A stretch of 64,000 nt of DNA from Diaporthe sp. PMI_573 (taxonomy: Eukaryota > Ascomycota > Sordariomycetes > Diaporthales > Diaporthaceae): contig JAJTUP010000009.1 of assembly GCA_021399435.1 (NCBI GenBank), positions 682,001 to 746,000 on the forward strand, read 5' to 3'. A model generated the notes under the pieces. It saw only the letters and a program-made list of their open reading frames with translations, had not been told where the DNA came from and searched no databases. Shown here in pieces: positions 12,301 to 23,275 of the stretch. How positions within the stretch are numbered: position 1 is the stretch's first letter; every line of letters starts with the position of its first letter. The translations under genes were made by a program, and so were the position numbers.

Positions 12301-15178
12301 CAGCTCAAGCATGCTTGGGTCACCGTCGTCAAGAACTCACCGATCCTGAGGACTGTTTTTACCGAAACGGTTGGTACAGAATTTGATTTCGCGTACGCGC
12401 AAGTGGTATTGAAAAACTGCCCACCTGCATTCAGGGAGATTGAGGTCGACTCCGCAGGCAATTTGTCATCTGTGATGGAGAAGGCACGGATGAGGGCTCA
12501 GGCCGGCCATGCGCAGTCGGATCTCCTTCAGGTCACATTTGCCAAATCGAATCATGGATCATACATGATACTCTCGATTTCCCATGCACTTTACGATGGC
12601 TGGTCTCTTAGGTTGCTACACAGAGATCTCGAACTCGCCTACTACGGAAACTACACAACTCGCCCACCGTATATCGAATGCTTGCATGGGACGATTAGGT
12701 CTTTCAAGCAGGAGGCCAAGGACTTCTGGTCAGACTATATCTCTGGAGCAGTCCCTGTGATGTTTCCACCTCAGGGCCAAAAGGAACCTGGAGTACGCGT
12801 CAACAGGGCGGAGGTCTCATTTCCGGTCGAAGCCTCTGCTCTCAAGGACTTTTGCAAGCGTCACGTAGTTAGCCAACAAGTTGTTGCACAAGCATGCTGG
12901 GCCGCCGTTCTGGCAACCCGCTGCAAGGGTCTCGACGTGGCATTCGGGGTTGTTCTGTCTGGCAGAGATACCGAGGCTTCTGAGGCGATGCTGTTTCCTA
13001 CGATGAACACCGTGCCAGTGCGAGCAGTCCTGCACGGTTCGGTGTCGACTTTCCTGCAGTATATGCAGGACAACATGGCTGGGGTCAGCCAGTTCCAGAA
13101 CTACCCGCTGCGGAAGATCCAGGCACTGATCAAAGCTCGCCAGCCGAGTCTGTTCAATTCGCTATTCATCATGCAGAAGAGCAGCATTGCGACCTCAGGA
13201 GCAACTCCATCTGGGACCGAGCAGCCCCTCATGAGATCAATTGAAAGCTCATCCGCCGTTGAGTATCCAGTCTGTGCAGAGATGGAAGTTTTTGGAGAAA
13301 GTATTGTGTGGCGCACAGCGTGTGATGATGGCTATTTGTCCGCTGATGACACAAATCGTCTTTTGACGGATCTCGAGCATGTTCTCAACTATTTGATCAA
13401 CTCGGCCGACAAAGAGTTGCTACAGTTCAGCGGCTGTGGGGTGTCGGTCTGCGGCTTGCCCGCGTTCCAACTACAGAGTACGACGGCTGCAGAACAGGAG
13501 TCATTGCTGAAGCAACCGGGAGATTTGTGCGAAGACGGCCAGTGGTCAAATGTGGAGGAGAGCATCCGACGGGTTCTTGCCAGCATGTCTGGCATCGAGG
13601 AGACGTCAATTCGGAAGAATCACAACCTCTATCACCTCGGTCTTGACTCAATCAGCGCGATCAAGGTCAGCTCAGCACTCCGCCAGCAGGGATTTCAAGT
13701 CGGCGTGCGGGACATGATACAGGCCACCTCGATCACTGAGATGGCCGTGAAGGCTTGCAAGAACACAGACTCAATTTCTTCGGCGATTGCGGATGGTCAA
13801 AGCCAAATCGTGCTGCAAAGGTTGACTGGAATGTCCAGGGATATCAGTTCGGATGAACTGCTCCAGTTAGCAGGCATCGATGCGAGCGAGGTCGAGGAGG
13901 TCCTGCCCGCCACAGCGATGCAGACACACATGCTCAGCGTCTGGCAGAACACCCAAGGTGTCGTGTTCTTCCCTGAATTCCGGTACCGGCTATTCGGCAT
14001 TGCTGATCGAGGCAAAATCGAATTTACGTGGATGAGACTTGTTGAGTTAACACCAGCTCTGAGGACCATCTTCCTCTCCACTGGCCGCCGTCGCATGCCG
14101 GTGCTTCAGGTGATTCTGCGGCAAAAAGAGAGTCCGTTCGTATCACTCGCGATTCAGTCAGACGGTGCGGAAAGCTGGGTGATACGTCTCAAGATCCACC
14201 ACGCGCTCTACGATGGTATCAGCTTGCCGCTGATCATGGGACGCCTCAAGGCACTGCTCACCAAGGGAACCCCTTTGGATGAGCCCGTGAATATATTGGC
14301 CTCATGGAGAAGGCTGGTATCTTCCCCACTGGACGAACAAGCGTTTGCAAACAGAAAGTCGTTCTGGACGAAGTACCTTGCTGGAGTTAAATTCATGCCA
14401 CTGCGCCTGCCAAATTCCAACAACACACCGATGAACAAACGAGTGAGCATTCTGAAGCACGCAGCTGTCAGCGACACGAGCAGACTTAAAGCTCTTTGTG
14501 CACAAAATGGCATCAGTATCCAGTCTGCATTCCTCGCAGCGTATGCCAAGGTTCTCTCAACAGTCTCAGAAAGCGATGATGTCGTATTCGGTGTCTACAT
14601 TGCCAACAGGGGCGCCGAGCAGGACCTGCAGTTTCCCACACTCTGCCTTGTCCCTCTGCGAGTCAGACTCCCACAGGCGTTCGATATTGTCGAGGTCGCT
14701 CTCGCCGTCCAGCGGGGCTTATTCGAGATTTCGAGACCAGAGAACGTGCATGCCGGCCTATGGGAAATCAAGGACTGGGCCGGTGTCGTGGTCGAGTCCT
14801 TTGTGAACTTCTTGACCCTGCCTGAAGACAACTCCCCCAAGGGCGGAGATGAGGTTGCACTTGAGGCCATTCGTTTCGAGGAGGCTGCATTGCGCTCAGA
14901 GGGTGAGAGTACTGCTGTTGATCCAGGGCAAATGTCATGGCTTGATAAGAATGTTGTTAGGGATGCGTATCCGGTGAGTCCAATGTTCAAGCCCTTATGG
15001 TCTGCTTTGGTGATCGTTCCATAAGCTGACGGTGACATATCAGGAAGCGGTTGATATCGAGGCATCGCTGGAAGACAAAGGTGGCCTGGACATCGGAGTG
15101 TTCGGTGGGCAAGGGAGGCTGGGTGAACATGGCGCAGAGGATCTAGTGCAAATGATCGTGGACATGTTGAGCATCTAG
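381..15178 (+). CDS. sidC: Ferrichrome/ferricrocin-type non-ribosomal peptide synthetase (SidC/Sib1/NPS1 group)
   Basis: Three exons (381-6667, 6720-14973, 15044-15178) encode 4891 residues. Introns of 52 and 70 bp each have a branch-like GCTAAC or GCTGAC. Domain order is A-T-C-A-T-C-T-C-A-T-C-T-C-T-C. Adenylation cores are at about residues 190, 1248 (YTSGSTG) and 2868 (YTSGTTG). Carrier serines are at about 580, 1650, 2201, 3280, 3841 and 4406. Condensation motifs are at about 778, 1850, 2406, 3491, 4051 and 4589. In the family, three adenylation domains select glycine, serine and N5-acyl-N5-hydroxyornithine, and the terminal T-C pairs are reused to add hydroxamate residues and cyclise the hexapeptide. 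Size and layout fit an intracellular siderophore synthetase that stores iron. There is no thioesterase, as expected. The ATG at 381 is the first in frame; an ATG at 414 or 417 is possible. The exact product (ferricrocin or another ferrichrome) is inferred, not seen. Confidence 0.93.
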
Positions 15179-15336
15179 GCAGTGATCCTCCTGCCTCCAT
15201 CGAATTTGGTCTGTCAGGGCACAGGTATGAAACACATGTGATTACACAAGGCAACGGAATCGCATGTTACATTGGAGTTTGGGGTATCACAGAGTATTCT
15301 ATCATGGACGGCTGGAAATGGAAAGTCGCATCCGAA

Positions 15337-16290
15337 TCATTTCTGCCGCATGTTCTTCGGTTTCCGCTTCTTGAACGTCACCGTGGGCACATCTTGGGCT
15401 GCTGGCGACCCGGAAGTACTTGCGCCGTCCTCTGGTTTGAGAGCAGGCGCCTCAACCTTCGGGCTGGGATCTGTTGCGACCTCTGCTAGCGCCGAAAGGC
15501 GTTCCTCTGGCGGTTCTTTCTTGATTTGAGAACGCTCCTGTTCTTCTTCCTTGACCGGCACAGCTGCAATTGTGGGCCCAGCATCCTCTTCTTTCTTCAC
15601 CGTGTCCTCTTCCTGCTTCTTGACCGTGAGACCCCCGCTCAGTAGGGCTTCTAGCTCTGCGCTGCCAGCATCCCCGGCGGCCGTCCTGGGGTCCCGGCCC
15701 CAACGTCTTGGCTTCTTGAAGAGCCCCCTCATGGCCTTGTCCTCTTCAATCTCCTCGTCTGTGCGTTCGCGCTTGTGTACGCCGCGTGCTGAGGCGCCCG
15801 GGTTGTTCGCGTCCGCCGGCGTCTCGGTGATAATGGTGGTGGAGGTCACCTGCCAGTCGCCTGCCATAGCCAGGTCTTTTCTGAACTCGTCAGGGAGGCT
15901 GACTCCGAGGGAGGCGAGTTGCTCCGCCTGGCGCTTGCGCTCTGTTTCCGACAGCGGGCCAGCTGCACCTGTTCCTGTTCCTGCTCCTGAACTGGCGCCA
16001 GCCCCAGCCGCAGGCCTCGTTCTCGAGGAAGGGCCCGCGTTTGCCGTAGACGTAGATCCTGAGCCATCAGAGGAGACGACGCCGTTGAGGCGCTCGATTT
16101 CCCTCTTTGCGCGCTCCTTTTCCCTCTCCTCCCGTTCGTGACCGCGGTGTAGATCCCGCAGGGCGCGCTTGACGGCGCCCTGGTGCTTCGCGGTCGCTTC
16201 GTGGTTTTGCCGCTCGAGTTTGGTGTCACGGACGTAGACGGAGCAGTGCTTGCACCAGTATCTGGGGGTGGACTTCCAATATTCGGCCAT
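15337..16290 (-). CDS. U1-type (matrin) zinc-finger protein, WBP4/FBP21-like N-terminus
   Basis: A single exon encodes 317 residues starting MAEYWKST. The frame is open upstream to an ATG at 16338, but homologues as I recall them begin at MAEYWKS, so I chose 16290. A U1-type C2H2 finger uses Cys13, Cys16, His30 and His36 and is followed by a charged helix rich in Arg and Glu (about 45-75). This finger type binds RNA or spliceosomal partners, and WBP4/FBP21 proteins act at the B-complex spliceosome. The rest is low complexity: a Ser/Ala/Gly stretch, acidic Lys/Glu runs and a basic tail KKRKPK that may be a nuclear signal. No WW domain is visible, unlike animal FBP21. It is convergent with the NRPS, 158 bp apart. 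Family assignment is good; a splicing role is inferred. Confidence 0.85.
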   Translation of the reverse strand: MAEYWKSTPRYWCKHCSVYVRDTKLERQNHEATAKHQGAVKRALRDLHRGHEREEREKERAKREIERLNGVVSSDGSGSTSTANAGPSSRTRPAAGAGASSGAGTGTGAAGPLSETERKRQAEQLASLGVSLPDEFRKDLAMAGDWQVTSTTIITETPADANNPGASARGVHKRERTDEEIEEDKAMRGLFKKPRRWGRDPRTAAGDAGSAELEALLSGGLTVKKQEEDTVKKEEDAGPTIAAVPVKEEEQERSQIKKEPPEERLSALAEVATDPSPKVEAPALKPEDGASTSGSPAAQDVPTVTFKKRKPKNMRQK

Positions 16291-17227
16291 ATTGTCTGGT
16301 GTGAGGAGCAGCGAAAAGGAAAATGGGGCCGCAGGCAAGGGGGATGATGAGGACTATTCGACAGCAGAACAAACACCAAGAGACTTCACAAGTGACTGAT
16401 GATGGGCAGCGCAGGCCTGTGCCTGGGAGTTGCTGGCCGGCAGCGATGAGCTACAAGAGGCTGGCACCAACACGCCGCGGCAGGCAGCGGGTAGCACACT
16501 TACGTAAGATAACTCCATGGGGAGGGAAGAGCTAGATGACTCGACTGTTTGCAGCTTGTGAATCTGGAGCACTCACTCGTTGGTCAGCACAAACACCACA
16601 CAAGGCGTCACGATGGACATGACCCACAATCAGGAACACAGCAGCTGGTTTATGCACTCATTGTATTTCTTTGTTTGGTCTGGCCTATGTACAGGGGCAG
16701 GCGTGTACCCTATTACGACCCTGTGGAAGACAAAGCAGATGCGATGCCAGAGAAGGAAGACGCCCCTCAATGAAGAGCAACATCCTCAGTCAATGTCCCA
16801 CGGCCTTCCCAAATCCCTTCATCATTGGCGTTCAGTCATTTCCGATCTCGCCCTGGAACTGAAGTCCGAAACAGTGGACGGGTATTAAAACCATGAACCC
16901 CATATGCGTGTCGAAATGCAGAGCAGAAACAGAAGCGCGACCCTGAAAAAATCATTACATGCCACCGAGACCAGGTGGTTATGGTTGAATTATGCTTTCA
17001 TTGACCCGAAAGCGAAACGCAGCCTTTCCGAAAATCAACTCTTTCCCTGGACCATAGCAGCTGGCAGGTTCCTGCAAAGACGGCAACGGCAGCCCAAGGA
17101 GGGCCGCCATCGCATCCGCACTGGAAGCAAAGCCCCGCATGTGTTGTCGCAATTGTTCGAGGAGCTGGGAATGCGAGTTGAAGCTTTGGGTTGAATGCGC
17201 GGAAGAAGGTGGATGAGGAGACGACCT
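16291..17227. other. Intergenic region between two minus-strand genes
   Basis: 937 bp holding the presumed promoter of the zinc-finger gene and the 3' end of the cell-wall protein gene. Short open frames occur on both strands but none shows a recognisable domain, a codon pattern like the flanking genes, or splice partners. I see no RNA gene or mobile element. Confidence 0.5.
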
Positions 17228-18743
17228 TTACAGGACCGCGACAGCGCCGATCAATCCGATGAAAAGCGCACCCATGGATGCGGCTTGAACGTGAGCACCG
17301 CCGCTAGTAGCGGGTGCAGACGTACCCGGAGTGCCTGCTGCTGTGGTTCCAGACGGACCACCTCCAGTGGCGGTGGTCGCAAGCGTTGTACCAGAAGACG
17401 CGGGCTGGGTCTCGGCAGGGGCGCTGGGGGCAGGGGCGCTGCCAGACTCGGCGGGGGCGCTGCCGGCGGGGGCACTGCCAGCGGGGGCGCTGCCAGCAGG
17501 AGCAGAAGGGGTCACCTCAGGCGGCGCCGGTGCGTTCGTCACAGTAGGAACGGAAGCAGGAGGGGTAACCTGGATTTGGCCGTCGGACTGCTGGGACACC
17601 GGCACTGGGGTCGAAGTCGCCACCGGCGTCGTGGTGATGCTAGCACACGGTGTGGTGCCGACCTGGACTTGGCCTTTGGGCTGCCGTCAGCACGTGATCT
17701 GACAATACTAGGAGGTTGGTTCCAAGCAACTTACCGTCTGCGATCTGAGAGACCTGGCAAAGGGGAACTCCAGTGGTTGTGGTCCTAACCTGGGGCTGAC
17801 CGTCGCTGAGAGCGGAGACAATCGTGGTGGTAACAACCTCGGTCCCGACAATCTGTCCGTCGCCAATTTCGCCAGCGTTGCCGCCACACTCCATGACCAG
17901 GATCTCGACTGGAGAGCACTGAGGAGCCCAGGACCGGTCGTAGAGGTTGAAAAAGTCACCGCTTGCGCACTCATAGAAGACTGCCGAGCCGCCGAGTGCG
18001 AGTGAGCCGTTTCCACAGGCCGAGAATCCGGCCGTGAAAATGGCCCCAGTCTGGGCAGGCTGGTCGAACTGGAACTGGTAGTTCGCCGCGATGTATCCGG
18101 TTCGATCTTGAGCATCCTTCAGGACACCGTTCTCGAGGGTAACGACCAGAATGCCATTGGTGGCACAGTCACCGCGCTTCTGTTTGAGTTGGTCAGCACA
18201 TCATTTTTCCATGGGTTGCAACTCCCAGCGGCGCCTCCGGCGCCCCTGTTGTCGCAAAGCAGCCAGGAAGGCAGTCAAGAGGAAACAGGCAGAATGGCTG
18301 GTTGGATCCACCTGGAAGCAACCAAGCAGCATGGCAACCGCCAAGAGAAAAGCTGGGATGATGATGGCGCAAAGTATACGGACGCTGGATTCATGATTGA
18401 GGAGGTGCCCCAGTTACCTTGGGCAGCCTCGATGCGGTATGTGCTGTGCTGTGCTGTGCTTCCCTCACCTTTGGGGCAGGCTACAAACCATGGGGACGAA
18501 AGGAACGAAAAGCAAAGAACGCGCGCAAGGCTATGGTCATCTCAGGAGTGGACTTACAGCGAGAACGTTGGTGTCACGCTTCACGGCACCTTCGACTTTG
18601 GCTACCGTAATTTCGAAAGTGCCATCGTGTGAGGCACTGCAGCTGGCAGGAGGGCTTGCCTCGGGCGCAATGGCAGATGTGACTCCCTGACCAGCGACGA
18701 AGGTCGCGACCAGGGTGAGCATGAAGACGGTGGTGGAGAACAT
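17228..18743 (-). CDS. GPI-anchored PIR-like cell-wall protein
   Basis: Three exons (18743-18558, 18179-17735, 17673-17228) encode 358 residues. The first intron is long (378 bp); the second is 61 bp. Both have GTAAGT donors. A signal peptide covers about residues 1-18. Lys-Arg pairs at 55-56 and 63-64 look like Kex2 sites. A cysteine-containing domain follows (RTGYIAANYQFQFD, YDRSWAPQC), as in fungal PIR wall proteins. Four DGQ-centred motifs (EIGDGQI, ALSDGQPQ, QIADGQVQ, QQSDGQIQ) match the PIR repeat, whose Gln forms an alkali-sensitive ester bond with beta-1,3-glucan. A Ser/Ala/Pro/Gly-rich stalk, with a small tandem repeat, leads to a C-terminal hydrophobic segment typical of GPI attachment. 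Having both PIR motifs and a GPI signal suggests two modes of wall linkage. Exon joins give an uninterrupted frame with the expected DGQVQ repeat across the second junction. Confidence 0.85.
17428..17510. repeat. 15-bp minisatellite inside the wall-protein stalk
   Basis: About five imperfect tandem copies of a 15-bp unit close to GGGGCGCTGCCAGCG encode the repeat Ala-Gly-Ser-Ala-Pro on the minus strand. It lies in the last exon of the PIR-like gene. Such in-frame repeats can change copy number without breaking the protein. Confidence 0.7.
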
Positions 18744-21700
18744 CGTGTTGGTGGTTGAGGAAACTGTAGGGCAGCGAAAGTGACAGACGAGAGAATGGTG
18801 CTTCCGATGGAGGAGCAGACGAGCAGGAAGAAAGAAGGATGTGATGTTTGGTTACGGTGGGAGGTGTGAAGATGTGCAAGGGGGCTGGTTGTTCGGGATG
18901 GAAGCTGGTGAGGTAAGGGAGCTGTGGCAACAACAGATGGTCCTTTGGTTTTGTGGCTGGCAGCAACCAAACGATGCGGTGCTAACCAAGTCAGGTCGAT
19001 GACAAAGCGATGGACCAAAGTTTGCAAGATGTGAATTAGTAGGAAAACAAGCAGCTGCCGTTAGGAAGAAGCCGGGGGTGGTGGCACCGGAAGGGAGCTG
19101 AGGTGGTCAAGGTTGTGGATGTTGGTCAAAGGGAGGGGGGAGGGAAAGGGGATGCTGATATATGAACGACCCAGCAGAAGGCTTCACTTGCAACACCCCA
19201 CCACTTCTCTTGAAGAGGAATGGTCACGGCAGGCCAGGTCATATCTCATGGGTGACCACTATTACGGAGCTAGCAGGACTACAGAGACACAGCAAAAGGA
19301 AAAAGTGGTCGAACAGAGACACCTGATTCACCAGGTACTTTGCCATGCAGGGCATATCCGAGAGCAGTACTGTATGGGTAGGTAGCTACATGGACACATA
19401 AAGACATGGGTGAGCAAGAGGGGCCGGCGCACAGCTGCACACATTGGCTACAAGCAGGCTGGCAGGGTATGTTTGACGTGTCTGGGTGCATGGGGCATGG
19501 AAGATCATCCAGCCCCGGCAAAAGAGCTCACCTCGAGCTGTGAACCTTGAAAGGTGGGAGAGGGTATTTGGGGTGGTTGGGTGGAATGTACCCCCCCGAC
19601 TGAGGTACATGTAGCCTGGCTGTGTTTGTTGTTGGCACACTGGCCACAATCGCCTTGTCCGCGGAAACGAACACATTTGCACTCAGAAACGGATGTGGCT
19701 TGAACTGGTAGGGCGGGAGAGCAATGTTTGGGGCACACATGCGGCTCGTGACGGGCCAGAGCCCTCCTACCGCTTTGCTCAGCACCGCCATGTCAAGACA
19801 AGACCATGGTGTGTTGTTGGGAACCAAGGTTCGGGGACGGGCGGCCTATGGCAAGCTTGTCACTCATATGCTGGTGGCAACTGACTCGTCTGCGCGGCTG
19901 GGGGCCATGACGACACTTACGAGCAGACCGTGCGACAGCATACGTACGTTGGCTGGTCTGCTCGTGGACCTTCACAGTATGGTGGGGTTCTACTTGTGGA
20001 TTCCAGCCCTGTAGAGCGGTGGGGTCGTTGCAGTGTGCAGACGACGGGGCTCCACCCGATCTTGTTCACATCACCACTGGCATGGATCCATGCATATGCA
20101 AGAATTAATCGACGGCCGAGACGACGAGAGACGAAGCCTGAGCGAGCAGCAAGGAGACGGCTCGGATCGGCAGGGGCGTCGAATCTTGCATAGGATTGCG
20201 ACGAATCTCCCGGCCCGGCCACAGTCTCGACATGATGCAGGGCAAAATACCTCTAGTAAACACATGCCTGGGTGTGGTGCTAAATGGACCCCGTCAGCCT
20301 CGACGTGGCGCTTTCCTTCGCACGGGGCCATGGCGGACCCAGCATAGCGAGAGGCGTTCGACGCTGGTCTCAGACCGAGACAAATCGCGCAGCTTGGTTT
20401 ATTCGAAGACGTCCCGCCGCCGACTACTGCAGGACCGCAGCAGGAGCTGCAAGATGGAGCAGGTCGTAGCGCAGCCCTAGCTGGGCTGCAGCATGACCAG
20501 GAATGGAAACAGAATAGGAAGGGGAAAAAACACAGAACGGAAGGACATACGGAACAAACACTGAGACAGTCATATGCACAAGTGGCTGGGTGCATGCTGC
20601 AGGCTTCTTGTCCTCTGTCTTGCTGCGTCGTTGCCGACCAAGGACAAGCCGGGCAGCGGCAGCACTTGGGACGAGAAAAAAGACGACCACAGTATAAGTG
20701 TGTCTGGCCGCAGGTTCACTCACGAAAGACGAACCCACCGAGCTCTGCCTGCGAGACAGCGCACATTGCGAGACGGTCGCACGGACAAAATCATGGCAGC
20801 TGGGAAGGGAGGTTTCTGCAGGTCGTATTGACAGGCGGGACAAGCCTTGGTGAAAGTCTAATAAGAAGGCTTGTTGAGCTTAATCACGTCCCGTCCACGA
20901 ACAGTCGGATCAGCCGGCCAGCCGGGTCTTTTTTGTTCATTCATCATCAGGCTTTGCCCGTTGACAGACCCCAGCCTCCTCCGGGACTGAGTCGGTCCAT
21001 ATAAGCGACTCGCCAGCCAAATGTGAAACACAGTACGGCATGTACCCTCGGAGGGGATGTACATGAGATCCACCAGCGCTGCGCACCCCGCCGCCGAGCT
21101 GCAGATCCGCCTGCAAGCGTCGTCTACCTTTTCAGCAGACTACTACCACACACTACGACTCTGCTACTGCATCTGTGCCCCTCCGTCTGGCGCAAGAGGG
21201 GGGCGGGCAGATCAATCGTCTGGGAACCGTTGCTTGCCAGCGTTCATCCCGGGCCTGGGTGATTGAATTATCAAGGGAAGGAGTGTGGTGGGCAGAACTG
21301 CAGCCATACATGCGTGCGCTACGAGCCAACTCTCGTCCCGAGCAATTCCAGGGTGGAGGCACAGCAACCCAGAGAGAGCCTACCCAGCCGAGCCTGGCGA
21401 CTGGTCAATTAAGTCCTCACACGAGCACAGCTTAAGCTGGACTCGCTCTTTCTGCACGAGGCGCTGCAGGCTGTCGTGGAGATGCACCGTCTTACTGCAG
21501 GCTCCTCACGCTGATCCACGTAAGACGACAGAAAACGTCTCAGATGCTGGCGCAAGCATGATGCACGGCGCCGACGAGGACAAAGTAACGGCGTAATACG
21601 TGCCAACTTGGTCGAAAAAGCCGCACCGATGTACAAACACCAGCGCGGCCTCTGAAAGAAAGATCCTGCGGCGCCGTCCCTTTGCTAGTCTTGTACTCAC

Positions 21701-22139
21701 GGACCCGAGCTCTGCGAGTTGCAACCCAAGTACCCGCCAATCGTTCGGGGCTGCGGGCTGACTGGCTGAGGGGGCCAAGTGGCACGATGCACTGGCGTGG
21801 GCGATCCTCAACATGATATCGGCCGTGAGAACACCATGCGGTGGGCCATAACGGTTCAGATTTGAGGTCGACTGTGGATACCTGAGTGCTGCCGTGCAGT
21901 GTGGGCCCCGGGCCATTCTTCCCGCAGCTTGCCCAGCCGCCTCCTCGGCTCGCTACGACGATTTACACTACACACCAAGCTTCTGTCGGAACCAGGGCCG
22001 GTACCAGCCACGGACCCGTTCTATCACTACTCCTCTCGCCGCATCCGGCCCTCAACCAAAAGTCCATTCCTCGGGCTGCACACAGGGTCGAGGGACTGGC
22101 AGGCGGAGGAAGAAGTAACAACTTGATGCTCCCTTCATC

Positions 22140-22155
22140 CTCTCTCTCTCTCTCT
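22140..22155. repeat. CT dinucleotide microsatellite
   Basis: An uninterrupted run of about eight CT units in a gene-poor region. No gene association is visible. Confidence 0.9.
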
Positions 22156-23161
22156 TCTGCCAGAAGCAGGTCCCCAAAACCCTTGTCGAGGACGCACTCC
22201 CGCAAAGCCGAATCGGCGATCCGTCTAGTCGTCTTCTCCACCACCCCGGTCTTGGCAGGGGCAAGGCACACGCCAAAAATACGACGTGCCAGCGGGGGCA
22301 GTTGGCTGTTGACGCTTGGCTAGCGGCCCCTCTTCGGGCAGGTGTCCGAAAGTCTTTCGCCTGGAGAGGTCGCTCCTAATAAAACACCATGCTGCTGCAC
22401 ATGGGAATTTGGTGGTGGGCATCCCTGGGCATGCGTAGGCGCGCGTCGCTTTCTTGACACCAACAGGCTTCTAAGAGACCAGACCCAGTTGGCAGGCCAC
22501 GCTCGAGAGTCGAACGCTTCCTGCGTACAGCTTGCAAATTTTGCAAATCTTGACATGAAATCATCCCACAAACGTGTATACGCAGCATACTCCCTGCCCG
22601 AACGGTGTGCACAGGTCGATTAGCATGCCCGAATGCTTATGTTCTGTCTCCGGTCTCCGGCAGGATACACAGACAGTCAATATCCAAACTCACCACGCCA
22701 GCTTTTGGTGCAAGCTCCCGAGACATGCCAGTATTTGGCCCCCAGGCAGAGGGGATTTTGTGCTCATGATCCGCGACATGCCGTGGCTTCTGGGCCTGCT
22801 CTGGATGCAGCCCAGGCTGACGGGCCAAGCACCAAATGTAGTGTACTTCGATTGGCGACGAGCGATTTGATCATCCGATACGACCGTGTTGTTATAGGAA
22901 AAACCATATACGCAGACGAGGTTCCCCTTCTCCAAGCTGGTCACGAAGTGACATCGGCACGCAAATCCCTAGGGCAGAACCAAGTTTCAACCATGGTCAG
23001 CCGGGGCATCTACCCCATCTTTGCTTGTCCTCATATCTCCCGAGGTCTGGGGGTGCATGAGTGTTAGCCGCCTTGCGGGACTGAAACACAGGCGATTGGT
23101 TTCCTTGGAGCAAATCTCGCAGCGCGCCAACTTTACATGCGGATGGGCTTTTGTGTAGGAA

Positions 23162-23275
23162 CCCCCCCCCGGCTCGCGCCTTCCCATAGCGGCTGGTTCG
23201 CTGGGAAAACACCGATGAGTTGTTGGTGGCGGCTGCTGCAATGCCCCTGAAAGCAGGCTGCCAACCCCCCCCCCC
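23162..23275. repeat. Two poly-C tracts about 100 bp apart
   Basis: Runs of about 9 C (23162-23170) and 11 C (23265-23275) flank an AC/GC-rich spacer in non-coding sequence. A run of 8 G follows at 23926-23933. Tract length may be inexact because homopolymers are error-prone. Confidence 0.8.

Noticed and set aside
14595..15254. Minus-strand open frame of 219 codons at the NRPS 3' end
   Set aside because: Opposite to the last condensation domain and its intron; no domain.
15551..16141. Plus-strand open frame of 196 codons opposite the zinc-finger gene
   Set aside because: Antisense shadow of a low-complexity coding region.
22431..22530. Possible tRNA-like segment with GTTCGACTC on the minus strand
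   Set aside because: No acceptor stem or D-arm pairing could be formed around it.
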